Shown: in pieces, positions 1 through 5,572 of the stretch
Layout: the number at the start of each line of letters is the position of its first letter
How positions within the stretch are numbered: position 1 is the first letter of the stretch
Assembly: GCA_027056525.1 (NCBI GenBank)
Contig: JALUKO010000044.1
Location: 1 to 5,572, forward strand
Direction of reading: 5' to 3'
From: Helicobacteraceae bacterium
GTDB taxonomy: Bacteria; Campylobacterota; Campylobacteria; Campylobacterales; Sulfurimonadaceae
Length of the DNA: 5,572 bases
Translations under genes and position numbers: made by a program
Notes under the pieces: generated by a model
The model's input: the letters and a program-made list of their open reading frames with translations, nothing else
What the model was told of the DNA's origin: nothing
Database searches by the model: none

Positions 1-1
1 A

Positions 2-238
2 GAGTTCCAAAATCTCAACCTTTTTACTATTTTTGGAGCAATACTTCTTATAATCCCCGGTTTTTTAACGGATATTATAGGAATTTTATTACAATTTAGC
101 GTTTTTACATCTATGCTTGTTAACCGTTATAATGTAAAATCAAACAGTTGTAAAACTGATAGTAAAAACAATACACAAAAGGATTCAGATGTCATTGATG
201 TTGAAATTATTAGCGACAGCAGCACTACTATTAAGTAG
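2..238 (+). CDS. fxsA: FxsA family membrane protein, C-terminal part (5' end outside window)
   Basis: Reading from base 2 gives 78 codons that stop at TAG 236-238. The start lies upstream of the window, so roughly the first half is missing. The visible part begins with a hydrophobic helix (about visible residues 7-40) containing IIPGFLTDIIG, the hallmark of the FxsA/UPF0716 family, whose members are small inner-membrane proteins with a Pro-Gly-Phe-Leu-Thr-Asp turn between membrane segments. It is followed by a polar tail rich in Lys, Asn, Ser and Asp (RYNVKSNSCKTDSKNN and on), probably cytoplasmic and poorly ordered. E. coli FxsA is known for relieving F-plasmid exclusion of phage T7 when overproduced; its normal role is unclear, and nothing here refines it. 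The last 50 nt also encode the start of the next gene in another frame. The family call rests on the one motif and the membrane layout. Confidence 0.82.
   Translation, partial: EFQNLNLFTIFGAILLIIPGFLTDIIGILLQFSVFTSMLVNRYNVKSNSCKTDSKNNTQKDSDVIDVEIISDSSTTIK
104..133 (+). promoter_or_regulatory. Possible internal promoter ahead of the Dsb-like gene
   Basis: TTTACA (104-109) and a perfect TATAAT (128-133) are separated by 18 bp, a good sigma-70 arrangement. Transcription would start near 140, giving a leader of about 50 nt before the ATG at 189. Both boxes lie inside fxsA coding sequence; the TATAAT is made by the Tyr-Asn codons of RYNV, so it could be chance in AT-rich DNA. If real, it would let dsb-hemC-ubiD be transcribed separately from fxsA. 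Confidence 0.35.
178..183 (+). promoter_or_regulatory. Ribosome binding site for the Dsb-like gene
   Basis: AAAGGA ends 5 nt before the ATG at 189. It is a good Shine-Dalgarno match at good spacing, and it supports 189 as the start rather than the in-frame ATG at 198, for which the spacing would be 14 nt. It lies within the fxsA reading frame, so ribosomes finishing fxsA cross it. Confidence 0.65.
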
Positions 239-1028
239 TACATTATTTGCAAGTTCATCAGATAAAGTAGTAGAGAAGTTCTTAGAGAAAAAATTTAAAG
301 CCAATCCCAATATTGTTTCTTTGAAAGTAAAAGTCAAAGAAAAAATTGCTATCAAAAAACTGCAGGGATGGGATGCGTACATAGTAAATGTAGATGCTAT
401 GGTAAAAGCTAAACCAAAAAATCGTAAGGTTTCTCAAAAGATGATTTGGTTTTATAATGGAGAGTATATCACTCAGGACTTTATCAGTGTTAAAACAGGT
501 ATGAGCTTAAAAGACCTTGTGAGACCACCGTTTAAAGATGAGTACTATAGAAAAGAAAATCTTATTTTTGGAAATGTAAATGCAAAACATAAAATAGCGA
601 TCTTTTCAGATCCGTTATGCCCATTTTGTAGAGAGTATGTGCCAAAGGCACTCAAAGATTTGAAAAAATCTCCTGAAAAATTTGCCGTGTATTACTACCA
701 TTTTCCACTTCCATCATTACACCCTGCAGCAGTTGAGCTTGCAAAAGCAGCTATTGCGGCAGAGCTTGAGGGGCAGAGAAATGTTGTAGAAAAATTATAC
801 AGAGTACAACTTAACCCTAAAGAAAGAGATGTTAAAAAGATACTCAAAGCATTCAACAAGGCTTTAGGTACACACATAAAACCTTCTGATCTTAGATCAC
901 CGGAAGTAGCCAAGCGCTATCAAGCAGATCAGGATCTAGCAGAGCTTATTATGGTGCAGGGTACACCAACTATGTACTTTGACGGAAAAGTAGATAAATC
1001 TAAGAAAAAATATAAAAAGGTACAATAA
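189..1028 (+). CDS. Exported DsbC/DsbG-like thiol:disulfide oxidoreductase (CPFC active site)
   Basis: This 279-residue protein starts with a clear signal peptide: Lys6, then a hydrophobic LLATAALLL core, with likely cleavage after LFA (Ala21). It should therefore act in the periplasm. Residues about 22-125 form a separate N-terminal domain that includes a WFYNGEYITQDF strand pair, reminiscent of the dimerisation domain of DsbC/DsbG. A thioredoxin-fold domain follows, with the redox motif CPFC at 144-147 (after FSDPL) and a cis-proline loop QGTPTMYFDG (Thr259-Pro260). The roughly 85 residues between them are largely helical (LHPAAVELAKAAIAAELEG), as in DsbA/Thioredoxin_4 proteins. CPxC with a Thr-Pro loop resembles DsbG, so disulfide isomerisation or reduction is as likely as oxidation. 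The Lys-rich end (KSKKKYKK) is unusual. The gene overlaps fxsA by 50 nt and ends 2 nt before hemC. The fold is secure; the direction of redox activity and the partners are not, so no symbol is given. Confidence 0.85.
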   Translation: MSLMLKLLATAALLLSSTLFASSSDKVVEKFLEKKFKANPNIVSLKVKVKEKIAIKKLQGWDAYIVNVDAMVKAKPKNRKVSQKMIWFYNGEYITQDFISVKTGMSLKDLVRPPFKDEYYRKENLIFGNVNAKHKIAIFSDPLCPFCREYVPKALKDLKKSPEKFAVYYYHFPLPSLHPAAVELAKAAIAAELEGQRNVVEKLYRVQLNPKERDVKKILKAFNKALGTHIKPSDLRSPEVAKRYQADQDLAELIMVQGTPTMYFDGKVDKSKKKYKKVQ

Positions 1029-1030
1029 AA

Positions 1031-1993
1031 ATGAAAAAACTAACAATAGCAACTCGTGTTTCAGATTTGGCACTTTGGCAGGCTTATCATATAAAAGATA
1101 GGGTAGAAGCCAAATATCCCGAGATAGAAGTTGTTTTAAACAAGATTGTTAGTAATGGGGACAAAGTGCTCGATAAACCACTTGCACTCATCGGTGGTAA
1201 AGGACATTTTACCAAAGAGCTAGAAGATGCAATGCTCGCGGGTAAAGCAGATATGGCGGTACACTCTTTAAAAGATGTGCCTACGTATATCCCGGAGGGG
1301 CTTGAGCTTGTTGCTGTAACTGAGCGTCAGGATCAGAGTGATGTATTTTTGTCTCATACATACGGTTCTTTGGATGAACTTCCAGAAGGTGCAGTTGTTG
1401 GAACTACATCTTTACGCCGTAGAATGCAACTTCTCAAAAAAAGACCTGACTTGAAAGTAAAAGATCTTAGAGGCAACGTAAACACAAGACTCAGAAAGCT
1501 CAAAGAGGGTCAGTATGATGCGATCATTTTGGCATTTATAGGTCTCAACAGACTGGATTTGCTTAAAGATATCCCTTATGTTGAAAAACTTTCTTTAGAT
1601 ATGATGATACCGCCAATGGGTCAAGCTGCTCTTGGTATTGAAATAGTACAAGGCAATGAAAAGCTTGTAGAAATTGCGAAATTTTTAAATGATGATCATA
1701 CTTTTTTATGTACACAGATAGAGAGAGATTTTATCTCTAAAATCGGGGCAGGGTGCTCTGCACCGGTTGCCTGCAACGCAGTGGTAGAAGATGGCGAGCG
1801 TATTGTTTTTAGAGTAATGCTCGGTTTTCCTGATGGAACACATGTGATGCAAGAGAGAGTTGAGCGAGCTTTGGATGATGTTGATAATCTTGGAAGTACA
1901 CTGGCAGAAGCTATGATAGACAAGGGTGCACTGGATCTTCTTAAGGATGCAGAAAAAGTAGCATTTAAAGATGAGATGCCACAAAGACTCTAA
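1031..1993 (+). CDS. hemC: Hydroxymethylbilane synthase (porphobilinogen deaminase)
   Basis: HemC joins four porphobilinogen units into hydroxymethylbilane, the linear precursor of haem, sirohaem and other tetrapyrroles, in the cytoplasm. The 320-residue length is normal. Family landmarks appear in order: IATRVSDLALWQ (7-18, Arg9), IGGKGHFTKELE (54-65), HSLKDVPT (78-85, catalytic Asp82), TSLRRR (126-131) and DLRGNVNTRL (145-154), which bind the substrate chain, and GAGCSAPVA (239-247), whose Cys242 carries the dipyrromethane cofactor. The usual GQGALGIE is GQAALGIE here (197-204) and the usual AGL is IGL (170-172); neither removes a catalytic residue. The ATG lies 2 nt after the dsb stop, with a modest AAGG about 10 nt upstream, suggesting coupling to dsb. 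The gene ends in tandem in-frame stops, TAA then TAG (1991-1996). HemC followed by a ubiD-type gene is, from memory, the C. jejuni order. Confidence 0.97.
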   Translation: MKKLTIATRVSDLALWQAYHIKDRVEAKYPEIEVVLNKIVSNGDKVLDKPLALIGGKGHFTKELEDAMLAGKADMAVHSLKDVPTYIPEGLELVAVTERQDQSDVFLSHTYGSLDELPEGAVVGTTSLRRRMQLLKKRPDLKVKDLRGNVNTRLRKLKEGQYDAIILAFIGLNRLDLLKDIPYVEKLSLDMMIPPMGQAALGIEIVQGNEKLVEIAKFLNDDHTFLCTQIERDFISKIGAGCSAPVACNAVVEDGERIVFRVMLGFPDGTHVMQERVERALDDVDNLGSTLAEAMIDKGALDLLKDAEKVAFKDEMPQRL

Positions 1994-2013
1994 TAGAGCA
2001 CTAAAGATAAATA

Positions 2014-3831
2014 ATGAAAAATACAATTAAACTTTTACAAAAAGAAGATCAACTTACTGTTATAGACGATGAGCTTGATATTTATCTGGAAATTCCACAT
2101 CTCGCATATGCAGAAGTGAAGAAAAAAGATGGTGGGAAAGCACTTCTTTTTACAAATGTGGTTGACAAACAAAAGGGTAAAAAATTTTCTGAAAGTGTTC
2201 TTATGAATGTTTTTGGATCTTATACAAGATGTGAACTTCTTTTTGGAAGAACTATAGAGTCTATAGCTGATGAGATAACAAAGCTTCTGCATATGAAACC
2301 TCCCCGTAGTTTTGGTGAAAAACTCTCTATGGCGAGTGAGCTTTTTAGCCTGAAAAATATATTTCCAAAGCGTCTAAGCGGTGAGGGTGCCTGTCAGGCT
2401 GTAAAATATCTTGAGGAGAATATTAATCTTTATGATATTCCTGTGTTGACGACGTGGGAGCAAGACGGGGGTCCTTTTATTACTATGGGACAGGTATATA
2501 CCCAAAGTCTTGACGGTGAACTTGTCAACCTTGGCATGTACAGACTTCAGGTGTATGATAAAAATCATTTGGGTATGCACTGGCAGATACATAAAGACTC
2601 TTCTCACTTTTTTGATCAGTATCAAAAAGCGGGTAAAAAGATGCCGGTATCGATCGCTATCGGTGGTGATCCACTCTATACATGGTGTGCAACTGCTCCG
2701 CTTCCCTATGGTGTTAACGAGTTATTGATGTATGGTCTTATCAAGAAAAAGCCTGCAAAGCTTGTGAAATCTTTAACGACACCATTGTATATACCTCAAG
2801 ATGTTGATTATGTGATTGAGGGCTGGGTGGAGCCGAGTGAGCTTAAGATTGAGGGTCCTTTTGGGGATCATACGGGGTATTACACTCTGGAAGAACCATA
2901 TCCTGTTATGGAAGTAAGTGCGATAACAACGAAAAAAGAAAAGGTGTTCTTGGCAACTGTTGTAGGTAAACCGCCTTTGGAAGATAAGTATATGGGTTGG
3001 GCAACCGGAAAAATATTTTTTCCGCTTCTCAAAACGACTACACCTGATCTGCTTGATTATCATATGCCCGAAAACGGAGGCTTTCATAACCTGATCATAG
3101 CAAAGATGCAACCACATTATAAAGGGCATGCGAAGCAATTTATGCATGCATTTTGGGGAGCAGGGCAGATGAGTTTTGTCAAACATGCTATTTTCGTCGA
3201 TGAGAACGCTCCGCGTCTTGAGAACTATGAAACTTTGGCAACATACATACTAGACAGGTTTACACCAAAGTCTATGTTTATTTCCGAGGGTATTTTGGAT
3301 GCTCTTGATCATTCATCGCCCGAAACACTTGTAGGCGGTAAGCTTGGTATCGATGCAACCGCCGCAAACAAAGTAGAAGCGCCGCAACTTTTAGGAGATG
3401 AAGAGCTTCTTAAAGAGGTGCAAGAACTTATCCCGGATGCGGTTGATCTTCATCAGTTTATGAGACGTACAAAAAATCCTATAACGGTAATAGCATTGCG
3501 TAAAACGAAAACGGCAAAAGAGTATTTTGATGCTTTGGTAACGTTGAGCACCTATATAAGAATAGTTGTTTTTGTGGATGCTGAAAAAAATGATGTCAAC
3601 AACTCCTATATGATCATTTGGCGTGTGACAAACAACATGGATGCCCAAAGAGATGTTTTCGTCTCAGGTTTGATGGTCGGCATAGATGGAACCAACAAAA
3701 CATCACTTGATGGCTTCACACGAGAATGGCCGGATGATGTCGATTGTACACAGAGTGTTGTCGATGATCTTAAAGAAAGAGGGCTCTGGAATCTCGAAGA
3801 TGAACTTTATGAAAGATACCAACTTTCATAG
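2014..3831 (+). CDS. UbiD family decarboxylase, probable menaquinone biosynthesis decarboxylase
   Basis: This 605-residue protein belongs to the UbiD family of prenylated-FMN-dependent decarboxylases. Family marks are DGGPFIT (151-157), a Leu-Gly-Met-Tyr-Arg strand (173-177) whose Arg177 fits the conserved flavin-site Arg, IGGDP (216-220), EGPFGDHTGYY (280-290) giving acidic residues Glu280 and Asp285, and KLGIDAT (443-449). Asp at 285 matches polyprenyl-type UbiD enzymes, whereas fungal Fdc1 has Glu. At about 600 residues it is longer than E. coli UbiD (just under 500) and fits the long SCO4490-type menaquinone decarboxylases. Campylobacterota generally make menaquinone by the futalosine route, so the likely step is decarboxylation of a 6-naphthoate intermediate (the mqnL role), with a UbiX/MqnM flavin prenyltransferase encoded elsewhere. 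It starts 20 nt after the hemC stop, with AAAGA at 2003-2007 as a weak ribosome site. The family is certain; the substrate is inferred. Databases often name it ubiD. Confidence 0.93.
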   Translation: MKNTIKLLQKEDQLTVIDDELDIYLEIPHLAYAEVKKKDGGKALLFTNVVDKQKGKKFSESVLMNVFGSYTRCELLFGRTIESIADEITKLLHMKPPRSFGEKLSMASELFSLKNIFPKRLSGEGACQAVKYLEENINLYDIPVLTTWEQDGGPFITMGQVYTQSLDGELVNLGMYRLQVYDKNHLGMHWQIHKDSSHFFDQYQKAGKKMPVSIAIGGDPLYTWCATAPLPYGVNELLMYGLIKKKPAKLVKSLTTPLYIPQDVDYVIEGWVEPSELKIEGPFGDHTGYYTLEEPYPVMEVSAITTKKEKVFLATVVGKPPLEDKYMGWATGKIFFPLLKTTTPDLLDYHMPENGGFHNLIIAKMQPHYKGHAKQFMHAFWGAGQMSFVKHAIFVDENAPRLENYETLATYILDRFTPKSMFISEGILDALDHSSPETLVGGKLGIDATAANKVEAPQLLGDEELLKEVQELIPDAVDLHQFMRRTKNPITVIALRKTKTAKEYFDALVTLSTYIRIVVFVDAEKNDVNNSYMIIWRVTNNMDAQRDVFVSGLMVGIDGTNKTSLDGFTREWPDDVDCTQSVVDDLKERGLWNLEDELYERYQLS

Positions 3832-3834
3832 TTC
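3802..3834 (+). terminator. Possible weak terminator hairpin at the ubiD-family gene stop
   Basis: GAACTTTATGAAAG (3802-3815) and CTTTCATAGTTC (3823-3834) can pair over 12 bp, with a 2-nt TT bulge and a 7-nt loop (ATACCAA). The right arm contains the TAG stop. The stem is AT-rich and is followed by CCCTCTTGTAATCTTTT rather than a clean T run, so it is a poor classical terminator. Its place between a gene end and a new promoter is the main argument for it. Confidence 0.3.
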
Positions 3835-3864
3835 CCCTCTTGTAATCTTTTAAAAATCACCAAA

Positions 3865-3883
3865 TTTAGCTAAAATAGCGAAC
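3865..3883 (+). promoter_or_regulatory. Promoter of argH
   Basis: TAAAAT at 3871-3876 follows TTTAGC, a typical Campylobacterota sigma-70 -10 region. Upstream there is no good -35 box, only A/T tracts (TTTTAAAAA near 3848), which is normal for this group. Transcription should start near 3883, leaving a leader of about 20 nt that contains the GGAGA site. The perfect palindrome TTTAGCTAAA (3865-3874) overlaps the -10 box; it does not resemble an ARG box, so regulation by arginine is not shown. Confidence 0.6.
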
Positions 3884-3894
3884 TTTTTATAATT

Positions 3895-3899
3895 GGAGA
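3895..3899 (+). promoter_or_regulatory. Ribosome binding site of argH
   Basis: GGAGA ends 4 nt before the ATG at 3904. It is the strongest Shine-Dalgarno match before a gene in the window and supports this start over the second Met (codon 4). Confidence 0.75.
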
Positions 3900-3903
3900 A
3901 ATT

Positions 3904-5286
3904 ATGGACAAAATGTGGTCAGGCCGTTTTTCTGTCGGTGCATCAAATCTTTTAGATCAGTTCAATGCTTCTATAATGTTTGACAGAAAACTTTACCGTG
4001 AAGATATTGAAGGCTCTTTAGCCCATGCCGCCATGCTTACAAAGCAGGGTATTTTAACAACTGAGGAGCTTCGTCAGATTACCGATGGACTTAACCAAAT
4101 CATGAAAGAGATCGAAGCGGGTGAGTTTGAGTGGAATATTCATGATGAAGATATTCACATGGGCATTGAGAAGCGTTTAACCGCACTCATAGGTGATGCA
4201 GGAAAAAAACTTCATACGGCAAGAAGTAGAAATGATCAGGTTGCCGTTGATTTTCGCCGTTATGTATTGAGAAAAAATCTTGAGATCGCAGATGCTGTGA
4301 AATTGCTTATGCAGGAGATGCTTGTAGTTGCTCTCAAACATACTGAGACACTTATCCCGGGGATGACCCATCTACAACACGCACAACCGATAAATTTTGG
4401 TTTTCATTTAGGTGCATATCTTTCAATGTTTAAGCGTGATATAGAACGCTTGCAAAGTTCATATGAGCGTAATAATATCTCCCCTTTAGGGTGTGCGGCA
4501 CTTGCAGGTACACCACATAATATTGACAGAGAGATGAGTGCTGAGCTTCTAGGTTTTGACAGCGTGAGTGTAAACTGTTTGGATACGGTTAGCGACAGAG
4601 ATTTTGCTTTAGAAATTTTGTTCAATATCTCTACCTTAATGATGCATATATCAAGACTCTCAGAAGAATTGGTTATGTGGTCAAGTTATGAGTTTGGTTT
4701 TATTGAGCTCAGTGATGAGTATTCCACGGGAAGCTCTATTATGCCTCAGAAGAAAAACCCTGATGTCCCAGAACTCTTACGTGGCAAAACAGGTCGTGTA
4801 TATGGTTCTCTTATGGGCTTACTGACGGTTATGAAGGGCTTGCCTTTGGCATACAACAAAGACACTCAAGAGGATAAAGAGGGTGTTTTTGATGCCGTGG
4901 AGACAGCGGAGATATCTTTAGAGATACTCAAAGAAGCGATTAAAACGATGCAAATCAAAGCAGAGAATATGCAGCATGCATGTAAAGTAGGGCACCTCTC
5001 GGCAACTGATCTTGCTGATTATCTAGTTGAGAAGTGTGGTATTGCATTTCGTGAAGCCCACTTCATTACAGGAAAAGCGGTTGCAAAAAGTGAAGAGTTA
5101 AACATCGACTTGAGTGATCTTGATTTGAAATATCTCAAAGAGATAGATGCCCGCATCAATGAAGATGTGCTTGAATATTTGGTACTAGAGAATTCTATGA
5201 ATGCACGGACTTCCGAGGGTGGAACTGCATCTTCTAAAACGAAAGAGCAACTTGAATATTTTAAAACTTTTTTAGAAGGAAAATAG
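3904..5286 (+). CDS. argH: Argininosuccinate lyase
   Basis: ArgH splits argininosuccinate into arginine and fumarate, the last step of arginine synthesis, as a cytoplasmic homotetramer of the fumarase/aspartase superfamily. The 460-residue length is typical. The N-terminus has the family's MWSGRFS (4-10). Active-site regions follow: HTARSRNDQV (104-113), MTHLQHAQP (154-162, with Thr155-His156 as the conserved pair) and the superfamily signature GSSIMPQKKNPD (276-287), with the catalytic-loop Ser278 and substrate-binding Lys284 and Asn285. GGTAS near 439-443 fits the C-terminal part of the family. The usual THLQRAQP is THLQHAQP here, a mild variant. The gene has its own promoter and ribosome site and so begins a new unit; its stop directly touches the next ATG. 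No other arg genes are visible, as is common where arginine genes are scattered. Confidence 0.98.
   Translation: MDKMWSGRFSVGASNLLDQFNASIMFDRKLYREDIEGSLAHAAMLTKQGILTTEELRQITDGLNQIMKEIEAGEFEWNIHDEDIHMGIEKRLTALIGDAGKKLHTARSRNDQVAVDFRRYVLRKNLEIADAVKLLMQEMLVVALKHTETLIPGMTHLQHAQPINFGFHLGAYLSMFKRDIERLQSSYERNNISPLGCAALAGTPHNIDREMSAELLGFDSVSVNCLDTVSDRDFALEILFNISTLMMHISRLSEELVMWSSYEFGFIELSDEYSTGSSIMPQKKNPDVPELLRGKTGRVYGSLMGLLTVMKGLPLAYNKDTQEDKEGVFDAVETAEISLEILKEAIKTMQIKAENMQHACKVGHLSATDLADYLVEKCGIAFREAHFITGKAVAKSEELNIDLSDLDLKYLKEIDARINEDVLEYLVLENSMNARTSEGGTASSKTKEQLEYFKTFLEGK
5276..5280 (+). promoter_or_regulatory. Ribosome binding site of the OsmC-like gene
   Basis: AAGGA, inside the last codons of argH, ends 6 nt before the ATG at 5287. 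It supports this start and translation of the two genes from one mRNA. Confidence 0.65.
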
Positions 5287-5572
5287 ATGAAAGTAAGTAT
5301 TTCACATCAAGAGGGCATGAAATTTGAAGCAAAAACTTCAAAGAGCAGTTTTGTTATTGATTGTCCGGTTATCTCACCGGTCGAGTATTTTTTGGCAGGG
5401 ATCATAACATGTAGTGCTACGGATATTATTTTAATACCCAAAAATCAAGGCTATAGTGTAAAAAATCTAGTTGTCGATGGTGATGTTGTAAGAAATGAAA
5501 CACAGCCGTGTAAGTTTAATACGCTGCATTTAACATACAGTTTTGACTCTGATGCAGATGATACTACGGCGG
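5287..5572 (+). CDS. OsmC family protein, N-terminal part (3' end outside window)
   Basis: The frame stays open from ATG 5287 to the window end, giving 95 full codons. The pattern fits the OsmC/Ohr/YhfA superfamily: N-terminal beta strands, then SPVEYFLAGIITCSATDIILI (roughly 30-50), the helix that normally carries the first redox-active Cys in a Gly-Cys context, then a strand reading VKNLVVDGDVV and a KFNTLHLTY strand typical of the family (ExP..F..IHL.Y in many members). Cys42 would be the peroxidatic Cys; the second expected Cys lies beyond the window. Known members reduce organic hydroperoxides or act in osmotic or oxidative stress; the subgroup here looks nearer to the plain OsmC/YhfA type than to Ohr, but this is uncertain with half the protein missing. 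No signal peptide is seen, so it is cytoplasmic. Its ATG directly follows the argH TAG, so it is probably co-transcribed with argH. Confidence 0.75.
   Translation, partial: MKVSISHQEGMKFEAKTSKSSFVIDCPVISPVEYFLAGIITCSATDIILIPKNQGYSVKNLVVDGDVVRNETQPCKFNTLHLTYSFDSDADDTTA

Noticed and set aside
198..200. ATG at 198 as the start of the Dsb-like gene
   Set aside because: The signal peptide would still work (MLKLLATAALLL), but AAAGGA at 178-183 is ideally spaced for 189 and too far from 198. It cannot be fully excluded.
1011..1026. TATAAA and TACAAT before hemC as a promoter
   Set aside because: Starts would fall near 1023 or 1033, leaving no useful leader, and there is no upstream box. The 2-nt gap to the previous gene argues for co-transcription.
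1706..2026. 106-codon minus-strand frame across the hemC end
   Set aside because: Antisense to hemC motifs, with no family resemblance; most of it mirrors conserved coding sequence.
2773..3186. 137-codon open frame on the minus strand within the ubiD-family gene
   Set aside because: It lies wholly inside a well-supported gene, has no ribosome site or recognisable domain, and has a Cys/His/Ile-rich make-up typical of antisense reading.
3888..3893. Perfect TATAAT just before argH as its -10 box
   Set aside because: It would start transcription at about 3900, after the GGAGA ribosome site, giving a nearly leaderless mRNA. TAAAAT at 3871-3876 fits better.
1..5572. Mobile elements, CRISPR arrays, tRNA/rRNA, riboswitches or defence genes
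   Set aside because: Nearly every base is covered by housekeeping genes on one strand. I saw no transposase, direct-repeat array, cloverleaf or long untranslated leader.

Overview
The window looks like a piece of chromosome from a Campylobacterota (epsilonproteobacterial) species, probably a free-living Sulfurimonas/Sulfuricurvum-type organism. The DNA is AT-rich and tightly packed. The promoter before argH has a good -10 box (TAAAAT after TTTAGC) and no -35 box, as is usual in this group. A hemC gene followed by a large ubiD-family gene matches, from memory, the order in Campylobacter jejuni (an fxsA-like membrane gene, hemC, ubiD). The genus is an inference; no marker gene is present.

Layout, all genes on the + strand: (1) 2-238, the C-terminal end of an FxsA-family membrane protein, cut by the window start. 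(2) 189-1028, an exported DsbC/DsbG-like thiol-disulfide protein with a CPFC active site, whose start lies 50 nt inside the fxsA end. (3) 1031-1993, hemC. (4) 2014-3831, a UbiD-family decarboxylase, probably the menaquinone (futalosine route) enzyme. (5) 3832-3903, the only real intergenic gap, with a weak hairpin at the ubiD stop and a promoter for the next unit. (6) 3904-5286, argH. (7) 5287-5572, the start of an OsmC-family protein, cut by the window end. No stretch over 300 bases lacks a gene.

There seem to be two transcription units. In the first (fxsA-dsb-hemC-ubiD), genes overlap or lie 2-20 nt apart, so they are probably co-transcribed; a possible extra promoter lies inside fxsA. Its themes are envelope redox (Dsb), tetrapyrrole synthesis (HemC) and quinone synthesis (UbiD family), which together support respiratory-chain assembly. 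The second unit (argH-osmC) joins the last step of arginine synthesis to a probable peroxide/thiol-stress protein, with the osmC-like ATG directly after the argH stop.

I see no tRNA, rRNA, CRISPR array, mobile element or phage gene, and no sign of a new defence or other exotic system. This is mostly ordinary core-genome sequence. The points most worth a second look are the exported Dsb-like gene placed between fxsA and hemC, the long fxsA/dsb overlap, and the probable menaquinone role of the UbiD homologue.
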